In this document: positions 9,105 to 17,368 of the stretch, piece after piece | How positions within the stretch are numbered: the first letter of the stretch is position 1 | Layout: every line of letters begins with the position of its first letter | Origin: Paraglomus occultum | Taxonomy: Eukaryota > Glomeromycota > Glomeromycetes > Paraglomerales > Paraglomeraceae | Assembly: GCA_910592205.1 (NCBI GenBank) | Contig: CAJVPJ010000497.1 | Span: 1 to 23,492, forward strand | Direction of reading: 5' to 3' | Length of the DNA stretch: 23,492 bases | The notes under the pieces: generated by a model | Told to the model about the DNA's origin: nothing | The model's database searches: none | What the model saw: the letters and a program-made list of their open reading frames with translations, nothing else | Translations under genes and position numbers: made by a program

Positions 9105-10666
9105 ATGAATAACGTTGTTGATTTACCCTCAAGCCTTTCATCTGACTTTGAGAAGCTTTATAAAAGTGGCAAATATACGGATGTTTCGATTCATGTTGGA
9201 AAGAAGCCACACAGCAAATTATTTTTCGCTCACGCTTCGGTATTATGTGCAAGGAGCACATTTCTCGAGAGAAGTCTAACGAAAACGTCTAAAAGCCTTC
9301 AAATGACAGCTATAACGTTCGAAGATGTGACACCTGACGTTTTCAAAGTCTTGCTAAGGTAATCTTTTATATGCGTAAAAAAGTGTATTGTCAACAGTTT
9401 CTCAGAAGGATGTGTATGTTCCAATACTTACTGCCAACATAATCGTTGTACAGGTATATTTACACTGGGCGAATATCTTACGATTCATGCAAGAATATCA
9501 GCTGGATTAGCCTTTTAAATGGGGCTAACATGTTCAAGCTGCATGATCTTTTCGCTGCAATTGAAAAATATCTGATCAATACGCAGACGGAATGGATTCA
9601 GCAAAATATTCTTACAGTTCACAAGTATGCTCAATCAGCAGGTTCCGCGAAAAGCCTATTGTCCTATTGCAATCGGATTATGACTTCACACCCAGAAATA
9701 GTTTTTAAATCAAAAAATATTGCACACTTACCCAAAGCAACCTTGATTACCCTTCTCAAGTACCCTGACCTTAATATGAATGATGATGACATCTGGACGT
9801 CAGTTGTACAATGGGCTGTTAAACAATCTCCCGGTCTCGAAGACAATCCTAATAATTGGTCGTCTAATGATATTAACACAGTGAAAGATACTATTGCTGA
9901 CTGCATTCCTTACATAAAGTTTTTTAACATTTCTCTCAAGTCCATTGCCCCGTACAATGACTTATTACCAAGGAAATTGCGCCGTGATATAATGGATTAT
10001 CATGCTGAAAGAAATCATAAACCCAACGCACCATTACCAGCTGAGAAATGTAAGAAAGCAAATTCCTATTCCCCCCAAAAAAAAGAATGCAAATCTCCAG
10101 CTGAGAAATGTATTGATTCACTCATAATTAATGAACAACTGATGGAATGGATCTCATCAAAAATTGTGGAATCAACAGGGCAACTTCAAGCAAATCAAAG
10201 AATATCTGAAAAACAAAAAAATCTCGGATATAAATTTCATCTACTTTATAGACAAAGTAGAGATGGTAATGTGGTGGCAAAGTTTAGGGAATTATGTAAT
10301 AACAAAGGACCTACAATTGCTGTTGGGAAGGTATCAGGCACTGGAGAAATACTTGGTGGATACAATCCAATTTCATGGGGTCTCAATGAAAATTATCGTA
10401 TTAACACTAAAGAAAGTTTTATATTTACATTAAATAAAGATAATGTGGAAAAGAGTATAGTGAGTTTTGTTGTTAAGACTGAACTTGCCATTTGGGATGA
10501 CGAGGAATATTTTCCTATGTTTGGAATGGCAAAAGATTTATTTTTTGGTAATGGAACAAGTACCGATCCTTATGCTGAAAAACTGGCATACGAGGTTCCA
10601 ATAAGGCGTTCATTTGGTTACTTTAAGTGGGCTGACTGGGAGGTGTTTTCTGTTTCAGACTCTTGA
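9105..10666 (+). CDS. BTB-BACK-TLDc domain protein, paralog 2 (one intron)
   Basis: Exons 9105-9358 and 9454-10666 give 488 residues. BTB lies at about 23-126, BACK at about 129-265 and TLDc at about 318-488, with LLYRQSRDG at 348, GGYNP at 386 and a terminal WEVFSVSDS. By eye about three quarters of residues match paralog 1. Differences include a one-residue deletion near the start (MNNVVDLPS), a 20-residue insertion at about 280-299 in the BACK-TLDc linker, and a shorter, altered loop after FPMFGMAK where paralog 1 has FPVFGAWTGG. Several Glu or Asp residues of paralog 1 are Lys or Asn here, so surface charge differs. The ATG at 9105 aligns with that of paralog 1; an in-frame ATG at 9078 would add nine residues. 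Likely a functional duplicate with diverging partner specificity, which is inference. Confidence 0.92.
9359..9453 (+). other. Intron of BTB paralog 2 (95 bp, GT-AG)
   Basis: Donor GTAATC after CTAAG, acceptor TTGTACAG, same codon split as in paralog 1. A TAATCTTTTATA-type insertion follows the donor, and the acceptor half has lost a few bases relative to paralog 1. The central part is nearly identical in the two genes. Confidence 0.93.
10037..10111 (+). repeat. Short direct repeat that created a 20-residue coding insertion
   Basis: CCAGCTGAGAAATGT occurs at 10037-10051 and again at 10097-10111, 60 bases apart. Paralog 1 has a single PAEK at this place. The extra 60 bases keep the frame and add a Lys/Ser/Cys-rich stretch with an A-run (CCCCCCAAAAAAAAG) inside the linker between BACK and TLDc. 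Confidence 0.8.
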
Positions 10667-10810
10667 TTTAATTTGATTGTTTTATGAATATTTTCTTATG
10701 CAGTTGAAATTCGCATTTGTTAAAGCAATGCTATTTATTATGTTTTTAATTTCATGTCAACAACGTTATTTCAGAATTTTTTTGTATTTGAATAATAATA
10801 ATAAAAAGTC
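10667..10810 (+). terminator. 3' UTR with AATAAA signal at 10800-10805
   Basis: AATAAA lies 133 bases after the stop codon, inside an AATAATAATAATAAAAAG run. The preceding segment is similar to the 3' flank of paralog 1, so the duplication unit extended past the coding region. Confidence 0.5.
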
Positions 10811-11865
10811 ATAAAAGCTTATGTCTGTTGGCATCATTTATTCATTTTGACTGACTGTCAATTGCTCCTCTATATAGTTCTATTAGGCGTTGCGGAGTTT
10901 ATTTAGCGAATCGGTAATTGGTGTCAGGATCGAATCGTAAAGAAGTTGCTAGACAACGCAAAGTATTGTGAGAATAAGAAATTTCGTCTGGGAAGAAGTC
11001 CAGTTTGTCTCAGTTTGTAGTCAGTACCATATTAGCTAGAGAACTTATATGGCTTTAGATTTAATTGCAATGATATCAAGTTTAGCCTTATTATTTTTCA
11101 TAAGACTTACTGTATACTGCTGGGACCATCATCATAAGGGGCCCTTATTAAATATTTTGGTAACGGTGGATATACAGTATGTCTTACGCTTACATATTAA
11201 CGTTAATTACCCACACTGCATCAAAGGTAAAAAGTGGCTATAATAATTTCGAATAAGATATTATAAGTTCCTACAAAGCTTATCACTCGTATGTTCCGTC
11301 AACTGTATAGAACACGATATACAAACCTATATATGGGAAATGTGTCTGTCGACATTTTATAAAATTTTGTTAAAGAAATTAAATAAATTTCAGAACACTA
11401 AGATTGCGCGTTTTGCTAGTAAACGGTTTATTTAAATAAATCAGAAGATGGGTATATTGTTTATAAACAAGAAATAAAAACGCTAAAACTTAAATAAGCA
11501 ATACGCAACGTGTTACAATTTTGGCTCAGCATGGGCGGTTATTCGATCTTTCTTCAAAGTACTCAGTTTTATTTATATTAATGTTATTAATGTTAATTAT
11601 CTCAGCCCTTGATTACAACAAAACTTTTATGTATCAAAAAACCGTTTTGCAAACAATCTTTTATTTATCGGGAATCGCTCAGTTTTATCTTGACATTCAA
11701 ATGGCAAAAAAAAAGCGTTTTTTCGAAAAAAGATTAAAATCAAAAAAAAAAAAATAATGGTTCGATCAAGGCGTTCTTCTTTAGTACTCATGTTTGAAGT
11801 AAAGTGTTTGTAGCAAGATGTGCTGCATAAAATTTGTAATAACAATTTTAAAATTAAAAATAAAA
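10811..11865. other. Intergenic DNA with only weak small frames
   Basis: A 64-codon frame with an ATG runs from 11049 to 11243; its N-terminus is hydrophobic (IAMISSLALLFFI) but nothing else supports it. A 78-codon frame at 11521-11757 lacks an ATG and ends in Lys-rich low complexity, so I reject it. A perfect short palindrome, ATAAGGGGCCCTTAT, lies near 11134-11148. Confidence 0.35.
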
Positions 11866-11995
11866 AACAAACAAACAAACAAAACAAAACAAAACAAAAC
11901 AAAACAAAACAAAACAAAACAAAACAAAACAAAACAAAACAAAACAAAACAAAAAACAAAACAAAACAAAAAACAAAACAAAACAAAGCAAACAA
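11866..11995. repeat. (AAAC)n / (AAAAC)n microsatellite
   Basis: About four AAAC units are followed by an uninterrupted run of about fifteen AAAAC units from 11881, then an irregular tail with AAAAAAC interruptions to about 11995. Open frames through it on both strands, coding for KQNKT or FVLFC repeats, are artefacts of the five-base period. An alternative origin is the tail of an old retroposon. Confidence 0.97.
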
Positions 11996-12033
11996 CATGA
12001 CTATTTCACAATATGCACTAACAACAAAAAGTT

Positions 12034-12120
12034 ACACCTCAGATCTCAGGGGGCCCTTAACCGGTACCCCGTAATCCCCAAAGGGGCAATAGCTGCAGGC
12101 TATTTTGTGATCCTCAGATC
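12034..12120. other. GC-rich patch with two small hairpins
   Basis: Just after the microsatellite the composition changes abruptly. CCCC-AAA-GGGG (12076-12086) and AATAGC-TGCAG-GCTATT (12088-12104) are perfect adjacent stems, and GGGGGCCC with GGTACCCC just before can also pair. The patch is bracketed by CTCAGATCTCAGG (about 12037-12049) and CCTCAGATCG (about 12112-12121). No tRNA or known RNA family is recognised. It could be a retroposon fragment with the A-rich run as its tail, which is speculation. Confidence 0.35.
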
Positions 12121-12172
12121 GAAATATCACTATATATGGTTTTTTTGCAGATCACTTTATAAGACAAGATAG

Positions 12173-12580
12173 TTTGGTAGTGAGAGTTTTTTTTACAACA
12201 GTGCAGTGACCTATAAAGAGGCAAATTATTATATTGCGAAAGGACTTAACGATTACGATACAGTTATATACAACGAAACGATTCAACATTCGTCATTGAA
12301 CCATCGAAAAGTAACTCGCTACGACTGTTAATGTTCCTCATCAATCGTCAGGAGTGTTGATAATTATTACTTGCTCGATAATTCACTGAACGGAGAGTTG
12401 AGTCTGATGTCGTCTAAAAATATCGCTTAGCTTATGACAGCGTTACAACTCGTATACTTGTATTCTGTTGCATGCAGAATAAAATTCGATATAACTCGCG
12501 GAATTAAGCTTCTCTAAATCTTAGAAGAATATGTTTCGTTTAGGCATGTCTTACATAAATGGTTGATATATAATACTTAG
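12173..12580 (+). pseudogene. Possible decayed reading frame, family unknown
   Basis: One plus-strand frame is interrupted only three times in about 135 codons, at 12329-12331, 12428-12430 and 12515-12517, before ending at 12578-12580. At this base composition several more stops would be expected. The translated pieces look protein-like, for example EANYYIAKGLNDYD and SIVRSVDNYYLLDNSLNGE. There is no start codon at the left, although TTTTTTTTACAACAG near 12201 would serve as a splice acceptor. I recognise no family. Chance cannot be excluded, since six frames over 23 kb were scanned. Confidence 0.22.
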
Positions 12581-12737
12581 TATTAGTAAAAATTTCGTTC
12601 AGCAATAAAGTCCGTATAAGGCAAAAATCTGTTGTTATTATTATTATATTATGAAACGTTTATCTAACCATTATGGTTATAGATCGACCAAAAAGTTGCT
12701 ATATATGCTTAAATATCGACTTAAAGGTCGGGTCGCT

Positions 12738-12855
12738 TATAAATAAATTTATTTTCGGACTTGTAACTCCGTTACGCCAGATACTATTTTTTCTGAGAAT
12801 AGCGACAACTGACAAATGATTGGTCAGACTTGTGAAAGTAATAAGCCTATAAATA
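12738..12855 (+). promoter_or_regulatory. Two TATA-like boxes upstream of the membrane protein locus
   Basis: TATAAATA occurs at 12738-12745 and at 12848-12855. The nearer one lies 34 bases before the ATG at 12889 and would leave almost no 5' UTR; the farther one would leave about 110 bases. Confidence 0.35.
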
Positions 12856-12888
12856 TGCTTCCATCTACTTTAAACCTCAAAGTTTGAA

Positions 12889-13451
12889 ATGGATATTAAA
12901 CGATGCTGCATGTTTTTCTCACTCATCTCAATCGCAACAGCATCTATTGTCGATAACTCTTATTCGTCGAACCAAGATTTATATGACGCATTTCTTACCA
13001 CGCTCTTCCCAGTCACCTTTGTCGTGCTGTTAAATATCTCTGGGAAGCCTGGGTTGATTAAAAGTACGCTGTTACCATTAATGGACGATGTATTGTACAA
13101 TACGGTTACTTGGGTCATTCATTAACGGTGTCATTTGCGTATAACGATTCGAAGGCTATAAAAATATTTTCAATTGTCAACATGTGTTTGCATATAACTT
13201 GTGCATTGACTGCATTAATCAGATGGAAGCGAATTAGTGATGTCAGTCTTGATAACGATGACGATGTACATATTGGCGCATACTTCTTTTTAATATTTTT
13301 CCCCGTTTTTGTAATTCCCATATTTTGGATTGCTTATTTAGTGACCAATCATATGATTGCTTTTATTAACTTATTATTTATTGTTTTGTTTGGAATCTTG
13401 TTGGCTTTAGAACTTACCTTCCTTGCATTTGGTTGCATAATGAAAGGTTGA
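12889..13451 (+). pseudogene. Multi-pass membrane protein split by a frameshift
   Basis: The first frame starts at ATG 12889 and ends at 13123-13125. It carries a hydrophobic N-terminus (MFFSLISIATASIV) and a segment FPVTFVVLLNI. A second frame, open from 13062 and ending at 13449-13451, continues with three strongly hydrophobic segments (IFSIVNMCLHITCALTALI, AYFFLIFFPVFVIPIFWIAY, INLLFIVLFGILLALELTFL). The frames overlap at 13062-13122, and no GT-AG intron is seen that would join them. Joined, they would make about 187 residues with four or five membrane segments. I recognise no family. It may be a decayed gene, a sequencing indel, or two unrelated small proteins; the second frame lacks an ATG near its beginning, which argues against the last. 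Confidence 0.45.
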
Positions 13452-13586
13452 CTAGGATGCCTGATATAATATTTGTTATATTTTTAGTAACCTGCTTTTA
13501 TATTCCAAACATTTTGCAGACATTATTAATTTTGTTAATTTGGCCAATTAATTTTTACTTTGTAAAAACATGCGTTTTTGTTTTAA

Positions 13587-13739
13587 GTACTGTCTTTAAC
13601 TAGAAATATATCTTATTTTACTGATGAAATACCCGGGGATTTTTTGGCAACTTCAACAGCATACGTTCAATGGTTAATTCGCGAGGGTATAGATAATATG
13701 AGGAAAGTTGATAAAACAATAAATGTGGATCTAGTATAA
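13587..13739 (+). other. Short protein-like frame without start codon
   Basis: This open plus-strand stretch ends at TAA 13737-13739 and encodes segments such as DEIPGDFLATSTAYVQW and LIREGIDNMRKVDK, with balanced composition. It lacks an upstream ATG. A TTTAACTAG just before about 13600 could be a splice acceptor. It may be an orphan exon or gene fragment, or chance. Confidence 0.15.
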
Positions 13740-14690
13740 GTACATTAATCGGAATGTTGTCACAAAGTTTTCGATACGTGTTATTTGTAGCGATAAAATT
13801 CTAAACTACAGTATATCGTATAATGACACTAAGTTTGATATATTATATCTCAAAGCTTTTCCGTACGGCGTTCTCCAAATATTATGTATATAACTTATAT
13901 CAAATATATAATGTAGGATATTAGCATAAGTGTAATGCGTTAGGCTATACATTACTGTTACTATACAAAAAATGTGCATATCGAATAAAAACAAAAACAT
14001 ATAGCATAATTTACACTTTGCGAAGAGGCAGTAGGACGCTAAATTCTATAAACATCATTGATACAATGTAAACTGAACACGTCACTTTATTACATAATGC
14101 TTTGTTCACCAACACATGCTTTTCGTTCCAATACCACAAATTTTCCCCAAGAACTGGGAATATTTTTTCTCATTTAATTTCTGTAAAAACCAGCTTTTTA
14201 AAATTAACTTTTCGTTCAGTCACCAAAATGTCTATTCCATTGTACCCGTTATCCCACTACGAATACTGTATGTTGATGCAATGCGCGTCTAAACACATAT
14301 CTATAACGGCCACATACTAAAATATTGAGTATGAATGACTGAATATGCCGATAACGTAATAAAAATTTGCTTGTATGTTTCGAACGAATAAAATATCATT
14401 GTTGATTTGCCCCTTCCAATTTATTCGAAATAACAGTTGGGAATTGACTCGAAAAGTTGAGCTAACGTTTTATTTTGCTAAACGGAGCTAGCCTGTCAGC
14501 AGTGGTTTTACTTGCGTAAGTATGACGTAATGATAAATCAACGGTAGATCAGCGTGGGAACAGTAGTCTTATTACGTATAATACTTGTCCGCAGACTATT
14601 CGACTAAAAAAGTATAGCGGCAAAGACCTTTAGCCGATCAAAGATAAACCACATGATAAAGATACACCTCTGTCTTCAAACTTTGACGAA
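13740..14690. other. AT-rich intergenic DNA upstream of the dead BTB copy
   Basis: No gene is supported; the frame at 14102-14320 has no ATG and unremarkable composition. Faint similarity to the BTB promoters (a GAGCTAGCCTGT segment near 14486) may be a remnant. Confidence 0.4.
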
Positions 14691-15360
14691 ATAAATAGCG
14701 TTGCGTTGTTGATTTGCCCTCAGATATTTCGTCAGATTTTGAAAAACTTTAGGACCCAAACAGTAAAATATTTTGCGCTCACGCTTCGGTATCATGTGCA
14801 AGGAGCACAATTCTCGAGAAAAGTCTAACAGAAACATCTGAAGGCATTCAAAAGACGTTCAAAAATGTGACGCTTGACCAGTCTTGCTTAGTAACCCCTT
14901 CATAAGTGTAACACGCACTATGTGCATACTTCAAAAATACTATCATTACTTATAACGGATATACAGGTTTATTTATCCTATAATTTATGTAAGGATATCA
15001 ACTGAATTAACCTTTTATCTGACATACTTGAGTTGTATGATCTTCTCGTTGTAATCGAAAAATATTTGATCAGCACACGCAGACGGAATGGATTCAGTAA
15101 AATATCTTTACAGTCCTCAACTGCGGGTTTCTCAAAAAGCTTATTGTCCTACTGCAACCAAATTATGACTTCACACCCGAACATAATTTTTAAATCGAAG
15201 GATATTGCAGACTTACCCAAAGAAACTTTGATCAGCCTTTTCAAGAACCCTGATCTTGATATGAATGATGATGATGTCTGGATGTCAGTTGTCCCATCGG
15301 GTTGTTAAACAACTTTCCAGTTCTAGATAAATTATCTGTTCTTCCGTTAATATTGACTTA
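14691..15360 (+). pseudogene. BTB-BACK-TLDc pseudogene, paralog 3
   Basis: Long stretches match the two intact copies (GCTCACGCTTCGGTAT, GTGCAAGGAGCACA, GATATGAATGATGATGA), but the gene is broken many times. The start ATG is ATA at 14691. An insertion of about five bases follows within a dozen bases. The segment coding for ESGKYTDVSIHVGK is missing after a TAG. Deletions remove part of the BTB end and of the loop after GRISYD. The intron remnant (about 14893-14966) is diverged but keeps an ACAG acceptor. In the BACK part a two-base insertion and a compensating deletion change the frame locally (ISTRRRNGF for INTQTEWIQ), and an extra base at about 15293 leads to a stop at 15306-15308. Homology fades near 15360 and no TLDc sequence follows. 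The loss of the 3' half could be a deletion or an incomplete duplication. Confidence 0.9.
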
Positions 15361-15413
15361 ATGTAATTAACGTCACATCATAAGGATAAGGGCTGAAACT
15401 GTACCAACTGAGC

Positions 15414-15460
15414 CGGTACGCAGTACAGAATTTGAAACGGTACAGCACAGAATTTCAAAA
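15414..15460. repeat. Tandem pair of a ~23 bp unit
   Basis: CGGTACGCAGTACAGAATTT (from 15414) is followed directly by CGGTACAGCACAGAATTT (from 15438), each ending in a GAAA or CAAA run. It lies just past the point where BTB pseudogene similarity ends, so it could mark the rearrangement breakpoint; that is inference. Confidence 0.6.
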
Positions 15461-16524
15461 TACCGCACATACGCCTTTAACTCTTCAAAGTATTTGTAAT
15501 AATTGGGGCTTTCTCCGATGGCTTCTTTGACATATACTGTACTTGTTCGGCCTCTCGCCACGGATGTTTGTCAACAACGACATCATTTTTCAGAGCTCTA
15601 CGCGCACACTATACTTTTTTGATGCTTTGCATTCTTTGCGGTAGCCGGCAGCAAGTGAGACACATACTGAATTTTTTCTGAATTGAAACTTAAGTTGGAG
15701 TTATAAAGCTTACTTTATATTAAACGAGAAGACGAAAGGTGTATATAACTTTGGTTTGGTTTCATACAGTGATATTGTTGAAAGTTTACAGCATTTTGCT
15801 GTTCGAGAAAAAAGAAAGATTTGCATGTCGATACGGTGTACTAACAAGAGCGCCAAAGCAGATAATGCGGGCAGATGAAAAGTTAAATTACAGAATTAAA
15901 TTACCAGACGTCTCTGCTCTTAGTATTAGTTAATTATCAGCTTTTCTTCATTTATGGCACTACTAGTAGACTCGTGGCTGCATGTTATTGAGCATTATAC
16001 AAAACAGTAACTAACACGGTGGAGAGCGTTGTTCACAAACACAAAGCAGTAACTTCAGAACGAATTTTATTTTGGTATTTGTTGATATTCGTTACTAGTC
16101 TATCGAGCTGAACCGTTATCAAGTTTTTGGCCCAAATTTGGATGAATGACAAAATTGATATTCTGATCGTTAATGATTGGAATTATCAATGTTCTGGTAG
16201 TTAATGGGCGTACATGTACTGGTATGAATTGAACGTTCGACTTTTTGTCTCACTTTTCATTGAATGCACTTCTATCAGACATGTGTATAAATTGCGACAC
16301 TTTCTGCTGCTCTTATATTCTAGCCCAGTGATGATGCAACGTGAGTACGTGTATACAGACAGACTGGTTCTAATTTAGCATTGAATAATGTTTTTAACAC
16401 AGTTGAATTACAATACTATGAGTTGATTGCAACGACATAATAAAGTTTGTTTCTGACATGTTAGATAATTTCGTAGATAGCTATTATCCTTAAACAGAAT
16501 GTTACCTGGTGAGCTAATAATATA
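15461..16524. other. Intergenic DNA with a minus-strand protein-like fragment
   Basis: On the minus strand, 15602 down to 15477 is an open stretch of about 41 codons encoding NDVVVDKHPWREAEQVQY and SEKAPIITNTLKS, without an upstream ATG; it may be a gene remnant. The plus-strand frame at 15739-15933 lacks an ATG and is not supported. The remainder shows nothing recognisable. Confidence 0.25.
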
Positions 16525-16530
16525 TTTATT
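16525..16530 (-). terminator. Possible AATAAA signal for the minus-strand secreted gene
   Basis: TTTATT on the plus strand reads AATAAA on the minus strand, about 235 bases after the stop at 16763. It is the nearest good hexamer, but in AT-rich DNA such matches are common. Confidence 0.25.
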
Positions 16531-16762
16531 GTTTGCAAATAGGACAGTAAATTTTGAAAAAAGCATCCATCATAACATGAACAGAAACTATATATTCCTC
16601 ATTTTAAACTTGGGCAACTATTTGCTATTTCCGCTAAAATAAAGATATAGAATAAGAGCTAATTTATGAATAAATTTGAATATACATCAAATTCTGATTT
16701 AACCAACATTGCTACTGCTGCCCGCACTGCTGCCATTGTTGCCATCACTGCTAGCACTGGTG

Positions 16763-17278
16763 TTAGATACAGCTTAAAACAGTTGTTACTGGTACAACTC
16801 CAAGTAATTGCTCGGGAGTGGGAGGAGTCGTTTTAGTCTCATTTACAACAAAGCAGCATTGATTTGCGATGGCGCTGATTGGCAGTTTTTTCGATGTGAG
16901 GATTGGCGTATCAAAACCTTGAGAGTCCAAGTCAATGACGGCATGGGGGTCTCCTGGCGTCCTGTTAGTGGCTGTTCTGCAATTACCTACGTGAATATCG
17001 AAATTATTGCCAGCTGGTCCGCTTGGTGCATTCAGAACATTAAGCCAGCCAACGATTTGTAAAGTGTCTACAGGCGATTGCATAAACGTAAGGGATCCGT
17101 TAAACGTGTTGCCAGCGAATCCGGGCACTTGCAAAGGATTATCGCCTGCTTTAAAAACACAATTGGAAATGGGGCAACATGGTGGTTTGGTATTTCTTTT
17201 TTCAAGAGGTATGGCATTAGCTGACGTGTAGTCGAAGACCAAGGCGACTAAGAGGATAAGCAAATAAACAGATTTCAT
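16763..17278 (-). CDS. Small secreted protein with Cu/Zn SOD-like fold, metal ligands lost
   Basis: The 171-residue product starts with a signal peptide (hydrophobic residues 4-15, SANA near 19-22) and a KR processing site at 27-28. A Cys-rich stretch (CCPISNC, 34-40) follows. Three parts recall Cu/Zn superoxide dismutase: FNGSLTFMQ at 59-67, FDIHVG at 93-98 where SOD has FHIHEFG, and PHAVIDLDSQGF at 111-122 where SOD has RHVGDLGN. The end VLSC recalls the SOD LACG. The first His of the HxH copper motif is Asp here and most other ligands are absent, so enzyme activity is unlikely. Sequons lie at N60, N105 and N146. Similar secreted SOD-fold proteins are, as I recall, common in Glomeromycotina. 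A TATA box lies upstream. Signal peptide and gene are firm; the SOD-like fold is inference. Confidence 0.8.
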   Translation of the reverse strand: MKSVYLLILLVALVFDYTSANAIPLEKRNTKPPCCPISNCVFKAGDNPLQVPGFAGNTFNGSLTFMQSPVDTLQIVGWLNVLNAPSGPAGNNFDIHVGNCRTATNRTPGDPHAVIDLDSQGFDTPILTSKKLPISAIANQCCFVVNETKTTPPTPEQLLGVVPVTTVLSCI

Positions 17279-17368
17279 CTTGGATTAAAATTGTTCTTCT
17301 TTGAATGTTTTGTAAGCTTGTCGGTTTTGACTGTTCGCTGAGGTGGGAAATGCCACGAACATATGCGA

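Noticed and set aside
11627-12074. Several overlapping open frames on both strands (KQNKT and FVLFC repeats)
   Set aside because: They result from the five-base AAAAC period, which keeps all frames open; no non-repeat protein sequence supports them.
14388-14415. Short match (TTGTTGATTTGCCC) to the beginning of BTB exon 1 upstream of the pseudogene
   Set aside because: Only 14 bases agree and flanking sequence does not follow; insufficient to call another gene fragment.
16808-17231. Plus-strand frames across the SOD-like gene
   Set aside because: They lie opposite a well-supported minus-strand gene and have neither signal nor domain.
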